Assembly: GCA_945859605.1 (NCBI GenBank)
Contig: OX243818.1
Coordinates: 35,387,539 to 35,451,538 of the forward strand
Length of the DNA stretch: 64,000 bases
Source of the DNA: Lumbricus rubellus
Taxonomy: Eukaryota; Annelida; Clitellata; Crassiclitellata; Lumbricidae
Direction of reading: 5' to 3'
A program made the position numbers and the translations under genes. How positions within the stretch are numbered: the first letter of the stretch is position 1; the number at the start of each line of letters is the position of its first letter. Shown here one piece after another: positions 1-9,277 of the stretch. A model generated the notes under the pieces. It did no database searches, had not been told where the DNA came from, and saw only the letters and a list, made by a program, of their open reading frames with translations.

Positions 1-102
<102 letters not shown>

Positions 103-1090
103 AAGTCTAACGCCTTGCAGAGTCCTCTTTGATTCTCTGTTCGGGTTGACGTCTTTGTTTACCCAGCGTCAAAGCGACCTTGGCTGAAATCAGCTTATTA
201 ATTTGTCTGCACGAATACCTTACTTTGGAATGAACAATGAACATCTCCAACGTGTTCGCTCGTATATATATTCATTTTATTGATATTCTCGCTGACACTC
301 CGCAGCCAATTACAAGTTTAAAAATGATACTGAAAAATCATAGCAATAAAAAAATAATAATACGTCAATCAACTGGATGGAAGTCAGAAAGAGCTAGGGG
401 TATTAGTCGAGTATCTATAAAGTACTCGATAAATGTAATTTCTGTCGTCTTTAATAGGTAGTTCGAAATTATGAGGACGAGGTTGAAGATTGTACAGCCT
501 ATGGACTCTCGGTGGAAAAATATTAGCCAGAACGTGAGAGTCGAACCGGATCGAAGTAGTCGATTTTTAATGGCATGTATGCCTACAAGAGCTTCAATGC
601 TCTTAATATCAGGCGACAGAAAACCGTATCATCCCATCTTACGATGAAAACTCTCTAGTTTTGATCGATCGTCAGCAGGAGTCAGGCCTGCAGGCAGGGG
701 CAGCGTAGAGGAGGCGCGATGTAGTTGTAGCTCTAGCAACGTTGTGTAGGGCAGTTGGTGGCAGTCCTTGAGGTCTTAGGACGCTCAAGGCGTAGATGGA
801 TGAAGAGCAAGAACTCAGGACACGATTGACAACACAATAAAACGTTGCACAACACATCATGACATAAAGCATTAAAGTGAGCATTAAAATAAAATTATCA
901 TAGCAAAAGATAGCATAACGTGGAACATAAACATAAATATAACTTAAACAAATCAAACTATAACAAAATAACAAAATATAACAAGGGTCAATGCGTTTAG
1001 AAAACGCATTGTCCTTATTAGGACCACTACAAGTTAGCTAAATAACCTGTCTCTGCCCTAAATGAAGGAATTCCGAGGTGATAAAAATAC

Positions 1091-1373
1091 CAACCATTAT
1101 AGCCTTCGAAATTGTCAAGAAAGATATCGCATAATTCCCAAGGAACAGTAGCATCCATTGTGTAGCACCAAACACCGTCTTTATCTTGCTTTCCCGGATT
1201 TCTGCAGTAGTTTTTTGCAGCTACTTTGCTTCCGTCAGGAAATGAGGCATCCGTGATTGTATCAGGAATTCTATTGGGACTATTTTCCACCCATGGTTGG
1301 CACGTTTTCCCACTCTTTGTCACATTTCGCGAACCCATGTACAGTCCTCCGCCTTTTTTCCTACGGCCGCTGG
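1091..1373 (-). CDS. Kringle-domain exon (copy A, leftmost)
   Basis: Reading right to left, an acceptor (TTTTGTAG) lies just above 1373, followed by a phase-1 exon encoding a kringle fold: GGLYMGSRNVTKSGKTCQPW, then FPDG, NYCRNPG, VWCYT and WELCDIF. The donor is probably the GTATTT just below 1091, though a phase-1 GTTGGT donor 3-4 bases away is also possible. Kringles are disulfide-bonded binding modules of secreted or membrane proteins. This copy lacks both the first and the last canonical cysteine (Phe after CDI), unlike copy C at 54.8-55.1 kb. It is very similar to copy B at 35.2-35.4 kb, including flanking intron sequence. It is one exon of the modular minus-strand gene. Confidence 0.85.
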
Positions 1374-1524
1374 CTACAAAACAATTACATGCGTATTAGC
1401 GTTTGTATATTATGCTACGCTTAGTCGAACAAGTGTTAAGACTCAAGCCATAATATAGGACTACAACAGTACTGCCAGTGAGTTATGTTTATACTGCGGC
1501 ATTCATTCAAGTTATAATCGACAT

Positions 1525-1950
1525 CATTGATGCGACAAATGACCTTGACCATGACCTCATAACCTTCAAATGATTCCAGATGACAAAAACAATATCAGAA
1601 ATGAATTCTACATACACGAATCAGTCACATTAGAGGTATTGGACATGTGTGTCCTGTAATAAATGAAAAAGATGAAACTCGGTGACCCTGACCTTGACCT
1701 CTATAACCTTAAGATGACCTATGATGACAAAAACAATATCAGAAATGAATTCTACATACCTAAATTAGTACCATTAGAGGTATTACACGTGCACTGCATA
1801 AGCTGTAAGAATTGAAAAAGATAAATAAATGACCTTTATCATGACCTTACGACCTCCAGATGACCTTTGAGTACACAAACAATATCATAAATGAATTCTA
1901 CATACCTGAATCAGTACCATTAGAGGTATTGCACGTGCATATGCTGTAAG
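1525..1950. repeat. Imperfect tandem repeat, three units of about 130-150 bp
   Basis: Three units repeat the words GACAAAAACAATATCAGAAA, GAATTCTACATAC and CATTAGAGGTATT, each preceded by a TGACCTTGACC-type stretch. The array lies in the intron left of the linker exon at 2.3 kb. No coding potential is seen. Confidence 0.8.
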
Positions 1951-1968
1951 AAATAAAAGAGATAAATT

Positions 1969-2000
1969 TTCCAATATGGCCGCTGGCGGCCATATTGGAA
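1969..2000. other. Perfect 15-bp-arm palindrome
   Basis: Two 15-base arms are exact reverse complements around a TG centre (arm begins TTCCAATATGGCCGC). It holds two inverted CCATATT/AATATGG cores resembling YY1-type sites. It may be a transposon relic or a regulatory element; no flanking duplication was found. Confidence 0.7.
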
Positions 2001-2264
2001 TTGTCAATTACGTCATTCGTGGCGTCATGGCGGACAAGCATCTCTGTGGTTTTGCATGTCCAGGGACCCACTGACTGATTGGAAGTGAGAAACTCCCCCA
2101 ACACCAAAGTGCAAACGGGACCTCATGGCACATCATTGATCACTCCCTTTTCTTTTTGTATCCTCTCTGCTTCCAATCAGCTTAAAAGAAATAAACGAGA
2201 CATACGAATGCACGAAGCTTGTCTGATTCAGAAGAAACTTCAGATTCTCGTAGTAAACACTTAC

Positions 2265-2315
2265 CTTCTTTCTGTGCTGCAGCTTGTTTTTCCGCTTGAA
2301 CATCTTCGGACGGCG
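2265..2315 (-). CDS. Linker micro-exon (51 bp, phase 1-1)
   Basis: An acceptor (GTTGAATAG) and donor (GTAAGT) bracket 51 bases encoding PSEDVQAEKQAAAQKE. It belongs to a set of eight similar Glu/Ala/Lys/Gln-rich micro-exons on the minus strand (4942, 5707, 6135, 25407, 37279, 39562, 40202). All have the same phase and recognisably related intron flanks (a TTCAACGAAATGACAT-type sequence just upstream of the exon). They probably encode charged spacers between kringle/PAN modules. Confidence 0.7.
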
Positions 2316-2517
2316 CTATTCAACGAAATGACATAAAACGCGGAATGAAGTAATGCGCAAATGAAAATATGTGGGTTAATAAATATTATGCATACTTGCT
2401 AACTACTTAGTACTTAGCCTAACCAAAGATGCATCCATACGAATCATTTAATCGCGGCATGAATTTCAACTCAATCATACAAAGGAACTAATTATTATAC
2501 TTTTCATGGCGCGCAGT

Positions 2518-2746
2518 TAAAACCACTCAGAACAAAACGACGCAGAACAAAACGACGCAGAACAAAACGACGCAGAACAAAACGACGCAGAACAAAACGA
2601 CGCAGAACAAAACGACGCAGAACAAAACGACGCAGAACAAAACGATGCAGAACAAAACGGCGCAAAATAAACGACGCAGAACAAAACGACGCAGAACAAA
2701 ACGGCGCAAACAAAACGGCGGTGACAAAACGGCGCGCCAACAAAAC
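2518..2746. repeat. 15-bp minisatellite
   Basis: About fifteen copies of the unit CGACGCAGAACAAAA occur, decaying at the right end into GGCGCAAACAAAA variants. Because 15 is a multiple of three, all frames stay open through the array. The long cysteine- and phenylalanine-rich translations are therefore artefacts of the repeat. Confidence 0.95.
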
Positions 2747-2809
2747 GGTGCGTATTCTCGACTTTTGCTGTCATCCTGTTTTCTGGTTGCAATAAAGTGA
2801 ATACAGAAT

Positions 2810-3060
2810 AAAGATACTAATACCAGCAGCTGCTGTGTAGAAAACGTACAGTAAAGGGCCCAACACTGAACCCTGTGGTACACCAAAAGGGTCTGGACCA
2901 ACATGACCTAGACTAGAGGCACCTAATACCACACATTTAGTGCGCCCAGATAGAAAAGAGGGAAGCCACTCAAACTGAAAATCAGCCAGGCCAACGGAAC
3001 TAGAAAGACGTTGGAGCAGGATAGAGTGACCAATTGCATCAAAAGCCGTCAAACAGAGTC
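2810..3060 (-). pseudogene. Non-LTR retrotransposon RT fragment
   Basis: The minus-strand translation shows reverse transcriptase landmarks: AFDAIGHSILLQRL (motif A region), LPSFLSGRTKCV, then GVPQGSVLGPLLYVFYTA (motif B region). This order is diagnostic of CR1/jockey-like RT. Only the central palm survives, and there is no upstream endonuclease or YADD motif in frame. It is a truncated intronic relic. Confidence 0.8.
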
Positions 3061-3344
3061 AAAAGAATGATCTGACCACGGTCTTTACATGTAGTATGGC
3101 GCCATAGAACTCAGACAATTATAGACGAACCAAAAGAGTTTCGACAGAATGATTTATACGAAAACCCGATTGCTGAACGCATGATGACAACCAATTGATT
3201 CATCGCGTTTCCGGACAATTAAAGTTGAGTTTGACTATTTTGCTTAGAACTATCCTGATGTCAACTTACTACACCCGGTCCAGGTTTTCATATTCAACAC
3301 TTAGTCTAATCATACGTGAACACGTAGTCACGCAATGTTGGGGC

Positions 3345-3480
3345 CACTACTACGACGTTTCAAAGCGCTCTAGAAGAATGTCATGGTCTACGGTGTCAAA
3401 GGCCGCACTCTCGTCAAATAAAGGAGTGTTACATGTCAATTCGTGCGCATGTTTCTTAAAAAGAAGCTGATTAAGTGTTC
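3345..3480 (-). pseudogene. Second non-LTR RT fragment
   Basis: The minus strand reads FDESAAFDTVDHDILLERF, the RT motif A region of a CR1/L2-like element, immediately upstream of the fragment at 2.8-3.06 kb. Both cover motif A, so they are not one continuous gene. They are either two independent truncated insertions or a rearranged one. The frame is broken on both sides. Confidence 0.65.
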
Positions 3481-3539
3481 GTTTGTACACTACAACTCAA
3501 AACTCAGAACTGTATGAGCAAATAGAAGCCGCAGAACAC

Positions 3540-4462
3540 CTTATGCAGATAATAATAATCAGGAAGTTGGAGCTATTATTTCGTCACATAATGCAGAATG
3601 AGGGACGATAGAAAAATAAAGAGGGTGATGTTTAGAAGAATGAAGGTGTCAACAGGGGATGCAGGACATTTTCCCTTCGGACATATTCCCCCCGGACATA
3701 TTCCCTCCGGACATTTACCCCCTCTGGACGTTTTTCCCCCCGACCTAGGACATTTCCCCCCATAAGGTTCCCTATGTTAATGAATGACTGCACTAACCCT
3801 ATCACTAACCCTAACCGACCCTCACGATGCCTAACCTGACCCTAACCGACCATCACGATGCCTAATCTGATCCTAACCGACCCTCACCATGCCTAACCTG
3901 ACCCTCACCGACTATCACGATGCCTAACCTGACCCTAACCGACCATCACGATGCCTAACCTGACCCTAACCGACTCTCACGATGCCTAACCTGAACATAA
4001 CCTACCCTCACGATACCTAACCTATGTTAATGAATGACTGCACTAACCCTATCACTAACCCTAACCGACCATCACGATGCCTAACCTGAACATAACCGAC
4101 TCTCACGATGCCTAACCTGAACATAACCTACCCTCACGATACCTAACCTATGTTAATGAATGACTGCACTAACCCTATCACTAACCCTAACCGACCATCA
4201 CGATGCCTAACCTGAACATAACCAACCCTCACGATGCCTAACCTATATGTACAGAGGGGGGGAAATTGTCCGGGGGTAAATGTCCTAGTCAAAAACGAGG
4301 GGAAAACGTCCGGGGGGGTAAATGTCCGTTCCCCGTCAACAGGAGAGGTAGACCACACAAGGAATGGCTGGACAGCATAACAGACTGGTGCGGAGCGCCA
4401 GTAAAAGACCTGACATATGCGGCCGTGGAAAGACATAAACTGCGAGGAATAACTGGTACCTA
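3540..4462 (+). pseudogene. Non-LTR retrotransposon C-terminal relic, split by a foldback element
   Basis: Before 3656 the plus strand resembles the LINE tail (ELLFRHIMQNEGR). After 4335 it continues as RGRPHKEWLDSITDWCGAPV, the conserved GRP-x(3)-W-x(2)-D-I C-terminal motif of non-LTR ORF2. The intervening 678 bases are a foldback element flanked by a 9-bp duplication, which explains the break. There is also a stop in the 5' half, so the gene is dead. Confidence 0.65.
3657..4334. mobile_element. Foldback element carrying a telomere-like 31-bp satellite
   Basis: It is flanked by the identical 9-bp direct repeat GTCAACAGG (3648-3656 and 4335-4343). The ends are inverted repeats rich in TCCGGACATTT/CCCCC motifs (left GGACATATTCCCCCC, right GGGGGTAAATGTCC). 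The interior is a tandem array of about 31 bp containing CTAACCCTAACC and CACGATGCCTAACC. It has no coding capacity. It is likely a non-autonomous DNA transposon, of uncertain superfamily. Confidence 0.75.
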
Positions 4463-4483
4463 GAGGCACTGGTCCCTTGGTTT

Positions 4484-4491
4484 GTGATGAC

Positions 4492-4547
<56 letters not shown>

Positions 4548-4862
4548 CGACGATGACGACGACGACGACGACGACGACGACGATGATGATGATGATGAAG
4601 AAGAAGAAGAAGAAGAAGAAGAAGAAGAGGAAGATGAAGAAGAGGAAGAGGAAGAGGAAGAGGAAGAGGAAGAGGAAGAGGAGGAGGAAGAGGAAGAGGA
4701 AGAGGAAGAGGAAGAGGAAGAGGAAGAGGAAGAGGAAGAGGAAGAGGAAGAGGAAGAGGAAGAGGAAGAGGAAGAGGAAGAGGAAGAGGAAGAGGAAGAG
4801 GAAGAGGAAGAGGAAGAGGAAGAGGAAGAGGAAGAGGAAGAGGAAGAGGAAGAAGAAGAACC
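4484..4862. repeat. Compound GAT/GAC/GAA/GAGGAA microsatellite
   Basis: A long uninterrupted trinucleotide/hexanucleotide array runs from GAT through GAC and GAA to (GAGGAA)n. It gives open poly-Asp/Glu, Lys/Arg and Leu/Pro frames that are not evidence of a gene. It is purine-rich on the plus strand along its whole length. Confidence 0.97.
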
Positions 4863-4941
4863 TTTTTGGTAGTAAATTTCAAAAAAGACCTACTCGTATG
4901 AAAGAGAATGACGTTTAGTGTCTGATAAAAAAAATTCATAC

Positions 4942-4992
4942 TTGAAACTTCTGCGACCTTTGCTGGCTGTGCTTCTGTAGTCTGTTCTTGAG
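4942..4992 (-). CDS. Linker micro-exon (51 bp, phase 1-1)
   Basis: It is bounded by acceptor TTATTGAAG and donor GTATGA and encodes QEQTTEAQPAKVAEVS. It matches the other micro-exons in length, phase and composition. The flanking intron (AATAAACATGACACTC) is related to the flanks of the 37.3-, 39.6- and 5.7-kb micro-exons. That places it in the second sub-type, with a TTGAAG or TTAAAG acceptor. Confidence 0.65.
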
Positions 4993-4999
4993 CTTCAAT

Positions 5000-5706
5000 A
5001 AAATAAACATGACACTCAGAATTAACCATTATGAACACTTCAAAAATATTGTAATTGAACCGCCGCTGAAAATGATTGACACCGGTTTAATAGGTGTCGA
5101 TAGAGATATAGGTGTGAATGAATGATTTATTGCACATTTTAAAAACTCATTATACAATCATGAACATTGCAGTACAGTACAATAAAATTGGAGTCAACAA
5201 AAGCTAGTAGCTTATATTATTATGACCCCTCTTACCAATTAATATTCATGAATGTTTCATAGGATTTATAACTTAACTAGACTTAACTAACAAGAAAACA
5301 GTGACTACTCATAATAATTCTCTACATTACGAATAACAATAATACTATATTCCTACCAAAAGTATAAACACTAATAATAATAATATAATAGTAATAATAA
5401 TGATAATAATGACAATAATAATATAAATAAGAACAATAATAATAAAATAAAATAAAATAATAATAATAACAGAAGAATAATTATTACAATAACAATAATA
5501 ATATTAATATCAATAATAATATTATTTGAAACGGCAACAGAATAATAGCAGCAGAACGGCATCTCGTCATCATAAATATCTGCGACAACCATCATTAGGT
5601 TACAATGGCTACATGCTTAACCTATTTTGTACTAATTTTAGAAAAGACAGGCCTACTCGTATGAAAATAATACAGTGACGTTTAGTGTCTGATAACAAAT
5701 TCCTAC
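5000..5706. other. Intron with AT-rich low-complexity run
   Basis: No gene is seen. About 5370-5525 is an (AAT/AATA)n low-complexity tract that produces a spurious Ile/Leu-rich translation on the minus strand. Confidence 0.7.
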
Positions 5707-5757
5707 CTGGTTCTTTTGTTTCCATTGCTGCTGGTGCTTCTGGAGTCGGTTGTTTAG
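5707..5757 (-). CDS. Linker micro-exon (51 bp, phase 1-1)
   Basis: Acceptor TTTTTTAAAG and donor GTAGGA bracket KQPTPEAPAAMETKEP. It is Pro/Ala/Glu-rich, as expected for a flexible spacer. Both edges keep the phase-1 junction used by the kringle and PAN exons, so inclusion or skipping would not shift the frame. Confidence 0.65.
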
Positions 5758-6134
5758 CTTTAAAAAATGAACATGGAACACATATTCACATAATGTATGC
5801 ATAATATTATGCAAATGATAGAATATTCGGCTTATTCTTATTACAATAAACTAGGCCTACATGCATATCAGATTCATGTGATATCGCCATGAATTTAGTC
5901 CAAATTCGACAAAATCAAGGACTTCGTTAGCCAAATTCTAGTCTGAAAGTTCGTGTTTCTGTTTGTTTGTAGCCTATGTGCACTTGTTATAGTGCCCATT
6001 CCCGACTACAGTTTATGCGAAACCAGAGCATGACCCGTTGTATTCTAATTATCCACGAAGATAGTCGTAGCCTAATAGCCTACTTATTCACAATATTACG
6101 ATCAGTAACATAAAATTATTAATTAAACAGTTAA

Positions 6135-6188
6135 CTGCTTCCGTCGCTTGCTGTTCTTGCTTTTCCTGTTCAATATTTTGGAACGTCT
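6135..6188 (-). CDS. Linker micro-exon with damaged donor (54 bp)
   Basis: The acceptor TTAAACAG is intact and the exon encodes TFQNIEQEKQEQQATEA. At the 3' edge, where the paralogues read GCAG|GTAAC, this copy reads GCAG|TTAACT, so the GT is lost. An alternative GTTAAC donor one base upstream would change the exit phase from 1 to 0. This copy is probably skipped or dead. Confidence 0.5.
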
Positions 6189-6721
6189 CTGTTTAATGAA
6201 ATGACATTACATGAGGAAAGTATGAATAGGTCTATAAAAAATAATGCAATATGCATCTTATTCAATTCACAGCATCGCTAGGCCTACTTCTAAATACTGT
6301 TATCATGGCATGAATGTCAACTCATTCCTACAAAATAACTAGTGCTTCGAATTGCCATATGAAAACGCAAAGATTTCAGTGCCATGTTGAAACGCAGAAC
6401 CCCATCATTTTAGAGTAAAATGTATTTTGCAAGTAACCCAGTGAATTCGGATGTGCTCAAGTGTACGCTCATCTCTTCAACTTTAACCTAAGTTGGCGCA
6501 TAGGTTACCAATTAATAGAAATTAAATGCAAATGATGAAAATGAACGTTGGTGTTACCGAGATGGCCAACATAATTATAGCGTAGATAATGTTTCAGTTA
6601 TTGTGTTATTGTTGTGTCAAAATTTAATGCTAAAGAATAATTCCTATCGAATTCATAATTCCAAAAGATATCATTCCAGTAAAGAAAATGCTAAAAAAGA
6701 AGCAGTTTTCTTTTGGTCAGT
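6189..6721. other. Intron sequence, nothing recognised
   Basis: AT-rich host intron between the 6.15-kb micro-exon and the Polinton. No repeat family, RNA or splice-bounded exon was recognised. It ends in TTTCTT (6722-6727), the left copy of the Polinton target duplication. Confidence 0.6.
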
Positions 6722-6727
6722 TTTCTT

Positions 6728-6994
6728 AGTAGATGTCTTTTTAATTTTCTAGGGGTCTTTTATTATTTCCTGAGGGGGGTGCTCGGTAGTACAGTGGTTA
6801 GCGCGCTAGACTGTCAACCAAGAGGTCTTTTGTTATTTCCTCCTCTTCTCCTTTGGGGGTCTTTTATTATTTCCTCCTCTTCTCCTTTGGGGGTGTTTTC
6901 CTTTGAAGAAAAAAACAGTTAAAATAGTGCTACAAACCAGTTAAAATAGTGCTACAAACCAGTTAAAATAGCCAGTTAGTCTTTTGTATAAGCT
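6728..6994 (+). repeat. Polinton left terminal inverted repeat
   Basis: From the AG terminus it contains a TTTTTAATTTTCTAGGGG segment, reiterated GTCTTTTATTATTTCC units, a truncated tRNA-like head (GGTGCTCGGTAGTACAGTGG) and about 2.7 copies of a 22-bp CAGTTAAAATAGTGCTACAA unit. The inner edge is the 16-mer GTCTTTTGTATAAGCT at 6979-6994, matched in inverted orientation at 23939-23954. The left repeat is shorter than the right one because the tRNA-like unit is truncated here. Confidence 0.85.
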
Positions 6995-7534
6995 GACGCG
7001 AGATAATAATTATATCCATTCATGCGAGCATCCTCATCAGCCTCAATCAATACCTAGCCTACCTACAGCGACAACCTCAGTCATCCACGAGTCTGGCTTA
7101 GAAGCTATACATTGTCACGGGACAGCAAATCTGGTCACGGGACAGCAAATCTGGTCACAGGACAGCAAAATTGGTCACGGCCGTGACAAGTTTTCCTTCG
7201 GTCACAGATTCCCGTGACCGAAGAACCTTCTCGATCATTCTCGAAGCTGATACAACGTGTACATTCACCATTGGCTATACACGGGTCCTGAACAAAAGTC
7301 CCCAAAAAGCACCAGGGTTGCCACTCTGAAAAATTTAAAAACCCCAGGTTTTTCTAACTTTTTTCTAACTTTTTTCTAGGTTTTTTTTCTAACTTTTTTC
7401 CTAGGTTTTTTTTTCTAACTTTTTTCTTTGGTTTTTTTCTAACTTTTTTCTAGGTTTTTTCTAACTTTTTTCTAGGTTTTTTTTCTAACTTTTTTTCTAG
7501 GTTTTTTCTAGGTTTTTTTTCTAACTTTTTTTCT

Positions 7535-7568
<34 letters not shown>

Positions 7569-7800
7569 TAATCCGTCCCAAAAAGTCAAGATTTTTGTTT
7601 TTCGATTTTGACCGCCCAAGAAAGTTAACGACCTTTTTTTTTTTAGTCAGCGTGCTTCATGACCTACTTTCGACATAATCGATGATACCAAGCTGCGAAT
7701 GAACAGTAGAACTTGTTATTAAAGCGTGTTCTTATTCATAGAGAAGTAATGATTGCACAAGGGCTGTAGTAGAAACAATTTGCTAATAGTAGTAGTAAAT
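6995..7800. other. Polinton left non-coding segment with tandem repeats
   Basis: Around 7118-7180 lie three copies of a 20-bp GTCACGGGACAGCAAATCTG unit, followed by an imperfect palindrome around CGGTCACAG...CCGTGACCG (about 7198-7220). From 7345 to 7567 is an array based on TTTTTTCTAACTTTTTTCTAGG that ends in poly-T. No gene is seen. It lies 3' of the integrase gene. Confidence 0.7.
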
Positions 7801-8772
7801 TCACAATGACATCAAGTCTTTATTATTAACCCATGAATTGAATGAATCATCATAGCCTAACCATTTAACCAAAGACCGATTTCCTCTTTTTCTTATAATC
7901 TTTTCTATTTTAAATGTATCTTGCGTTGTCGATTGTAACTCAGCTTCATAAAATGTCCCTTTTATTTCTTCTCCATGATAGTCAGAGATTTTATAGGTTA
8001 TAGGGTCTGTGTACTGAATGTGTGTTATAGTAAAAACTTCCTGTGTCCAACGATTTGTGTAGCCTTTCTCAAATGTCTTCTTCTTCTTGGAAATTCTTAC
8101 TTTATCTCCGACTGAAAATTTAGGTTTAACAGTTTCAGGTACAGCGTCACCATACAGATTTAACCAAACAGCTTTTTCGTTTGCTTTGATACTCGCTTTA
8201 ACAGGAGTCATTTTAATGGAAGAATGTCTTGTGTTGTTGTATAAACTAAGCATATTATCTAAAACATCGATATATCTCTGAGTTGAATTTGCTGTAAAAT
8301 ACTTAAACATCTTTTCTTTTACTGTTCTATTAAATCTTTCTACGATACAAGATTTCTCTTCATTCTCAGTTGAGTACAACTGCATACCTAATGATTTTAC
8401 CTGTTTATTATAGAATTCTGTTCCCTTATCGACCCAAAGTTTTTCCCCCCTTCTTTTGCTCGTATTAAATATTTTTGTGAAAGCATCTGCCACAGATTCT
8501 CCGCGCTTATCTTTTAACGGCTGAATAAATGCATATTTGGAAAATATATCGATGACGCTTAACAAATATTTCACACCAGAATTAAATTTAGCATAAGCCT
8601 GCATGTCAATCAAGTCTGCTGCCCAAACTTTGTCCACTCCCTGCACATAAACAACTCGCTTCCTGAACTTCCTGACTATTGGTTTATGTAATTCATCGGC
8701 AAGTTGGTCTGTCCATCTCAGAGTTTTTTTTTCAACCCCATTCCAAAATGGGTTTTCGTTGATAAAATTGGT
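7801..8772 (-). CDS. Polinton integrase (RVE) with C-terminal chromodomain
   Basis: A retroviral-type DDE integrase that inserts the element. Catalytic residues are visible as Asp in WAADLIDM, Asp in KLWVDKGTEFY and Glu in CIVERFNRTVKEKM, with the D-E spacing of the RVE core. The C-terminus, VEKIIRKRGNRSLVKWLGYD-like (starting FKIEKI), is a chromodomain with the W-x-G-Y core. The frame is open from 8772 but has no ATG. The first non-ATG possibility is a GTG at 8644-8646, yet the conserved segment LADELHKPIVRKF lies upstream of it. The 5' end overlaps the 3' end of the PLA2-like gene across a run of nine A (8724-8732, T on the plus strand). Expression may therefore be as a PLA2-integrase fusion by -1 frameshifting, or the gene has an indel. 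The N-terminal HHCC zinc finger is not seen. Confidence 0.9.
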   Translation of the reverse strand, partial: TNFINENPFWNGVEKKTLRWTDQLADELHKPIVRKFRKRVVYVQGVDKVWAADLIDMQAYAKFNSGVKYLLSVIDIFSKYAFIQPLKDKRGESVADAFTKIFNTSKRRGEKLWVDKGTEFYNKQVKSLGMQLYSTENEEKSCIVERFNRTVKEKMFKYFTANSTQRYIDVLDNMLSLYNNTRHSSIKMTPVKASIKANEKAVWLNLYGDAVPETVKPKFSVGDKVRISKKKKTFEKGYTNRWTQEVFTITHIQYTDPITYKISDYHGEEIKGTFYEAELQSTTQDTFKIEKIIRKRGNRSLVKWLGYDDSFNSWVNNKDLMSL

Positions 8773-9257
8773 TTAACTATAGATCGTTCAATTCGTTCGC
8801 GGAACGATGGATTAGGTATATTATTTAATTCATCTATCATAGCTCTGTCAGCGACGTTTCTCCCTGCTGTATCAGTATGTTTAGCATAAGCCATGTCATG
8901 GCTATAGGCTGCTGCATCAACCCTATCTACTGGTTTACTCCAGTCTTTTGGCGTCCCATCACTATTCAATCGCAAATCCAATCGAGTTCCTGGACCCGTG
9001 AAAGAATGTCCTGGAAGATGCATTTCGCCCGGATATTTTGCCCATGGAAGTTTAATGTTGGAAGTAGCAGAATTGAGAGCTGAGACTAAATCACCTCCTT
9101 GTACTGTAGTAGACATTTTAGTAAACTGAGTTTTTCTAGCGCCACATTCAACGCATACACATCTAAGCATAGGTCTGCCATTCTTACTGACAACTCGTTG
9201 AATATCTCTACACTCAGTTTGTCGCTTACATTTTACGCAATACGAGCTGTGCTCCAT
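8718..9257 (-). CDS. PLA2-like virion protein with N-terminal zinc ribbon
   Basis: The protein has 179 residues. Residues about 6-40 form a zinc ribbon (CVKC...CVCVEC). Residues about 85-130 carry a phospholipase A2-type core like that of parvovirus VP1: calcium loop TGPGTRLD, and catalytic HD in AYSHDMAYAKHTD with the downstream Asp. Such enzymes are thought to breach endosomal membranes during entry, and similar proteins occur in adintoviruses. It starts at an ATG only 20 bp from the ATG of the divergent ATPase gene. It ends at TGA 8718-8720, just after a lysine run that overlaps the integrase frame. All key residues are present. Confidence 0.85.
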   Translation of the reverse strand: MEHSSYCVKCKRQTECRDIQRVVSKNGRPMLRCVCVECGARKTQFTKMSTTVQGGDLVSALNSATSNIKLPWAKYPGEMHLPGHSFTGPGTRLDLRLNSDGTPKDWSKPVDRVDAAAYSHDMAYAKHTDTAGRNVADRAMIDELNNIPNPSFRERIERSIVKPILSTKTHFGMGLKKKL

Positions 9258-9277
9258 TTTAATATAATATAATTAAA
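9258..9277. promoter_or_regulatory. Twenty-bp near-palindromic divergent promoter
   Basis: Only 20 bp, all A/T (TTTAATATAATATAATTAAA), separate the divergent ATGs of the PLA2-like and ATPase genes. With the flanking CCAT and ATGG the 28 bp read almost the same on both strands. Two overlapping TATA-like cores lie within 10-15 bp of each start, which leaves almost no room for 5' leaders. Confidence 0.6.

Noticed and set aside
2504..2904. Cys/Phe-rich repetitive frames
   Set aside because: Product of a 15-bp minisatellite in three frames.
3780..4250. Telomere or interstitial telomere track
   Set aside because: CTAACCCTAACC words occur, but the true period is about 31 bp and the block lies inside a foldback element with a target duplication.
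4477..5038. Long poly-Asp/Glu, Lys/Arg and Leu/Pro open frames on both strands
   Set aside because: They are translations of a trinucleotide/hexanucleotide microsatellite, which cannot contain stops in these frames.
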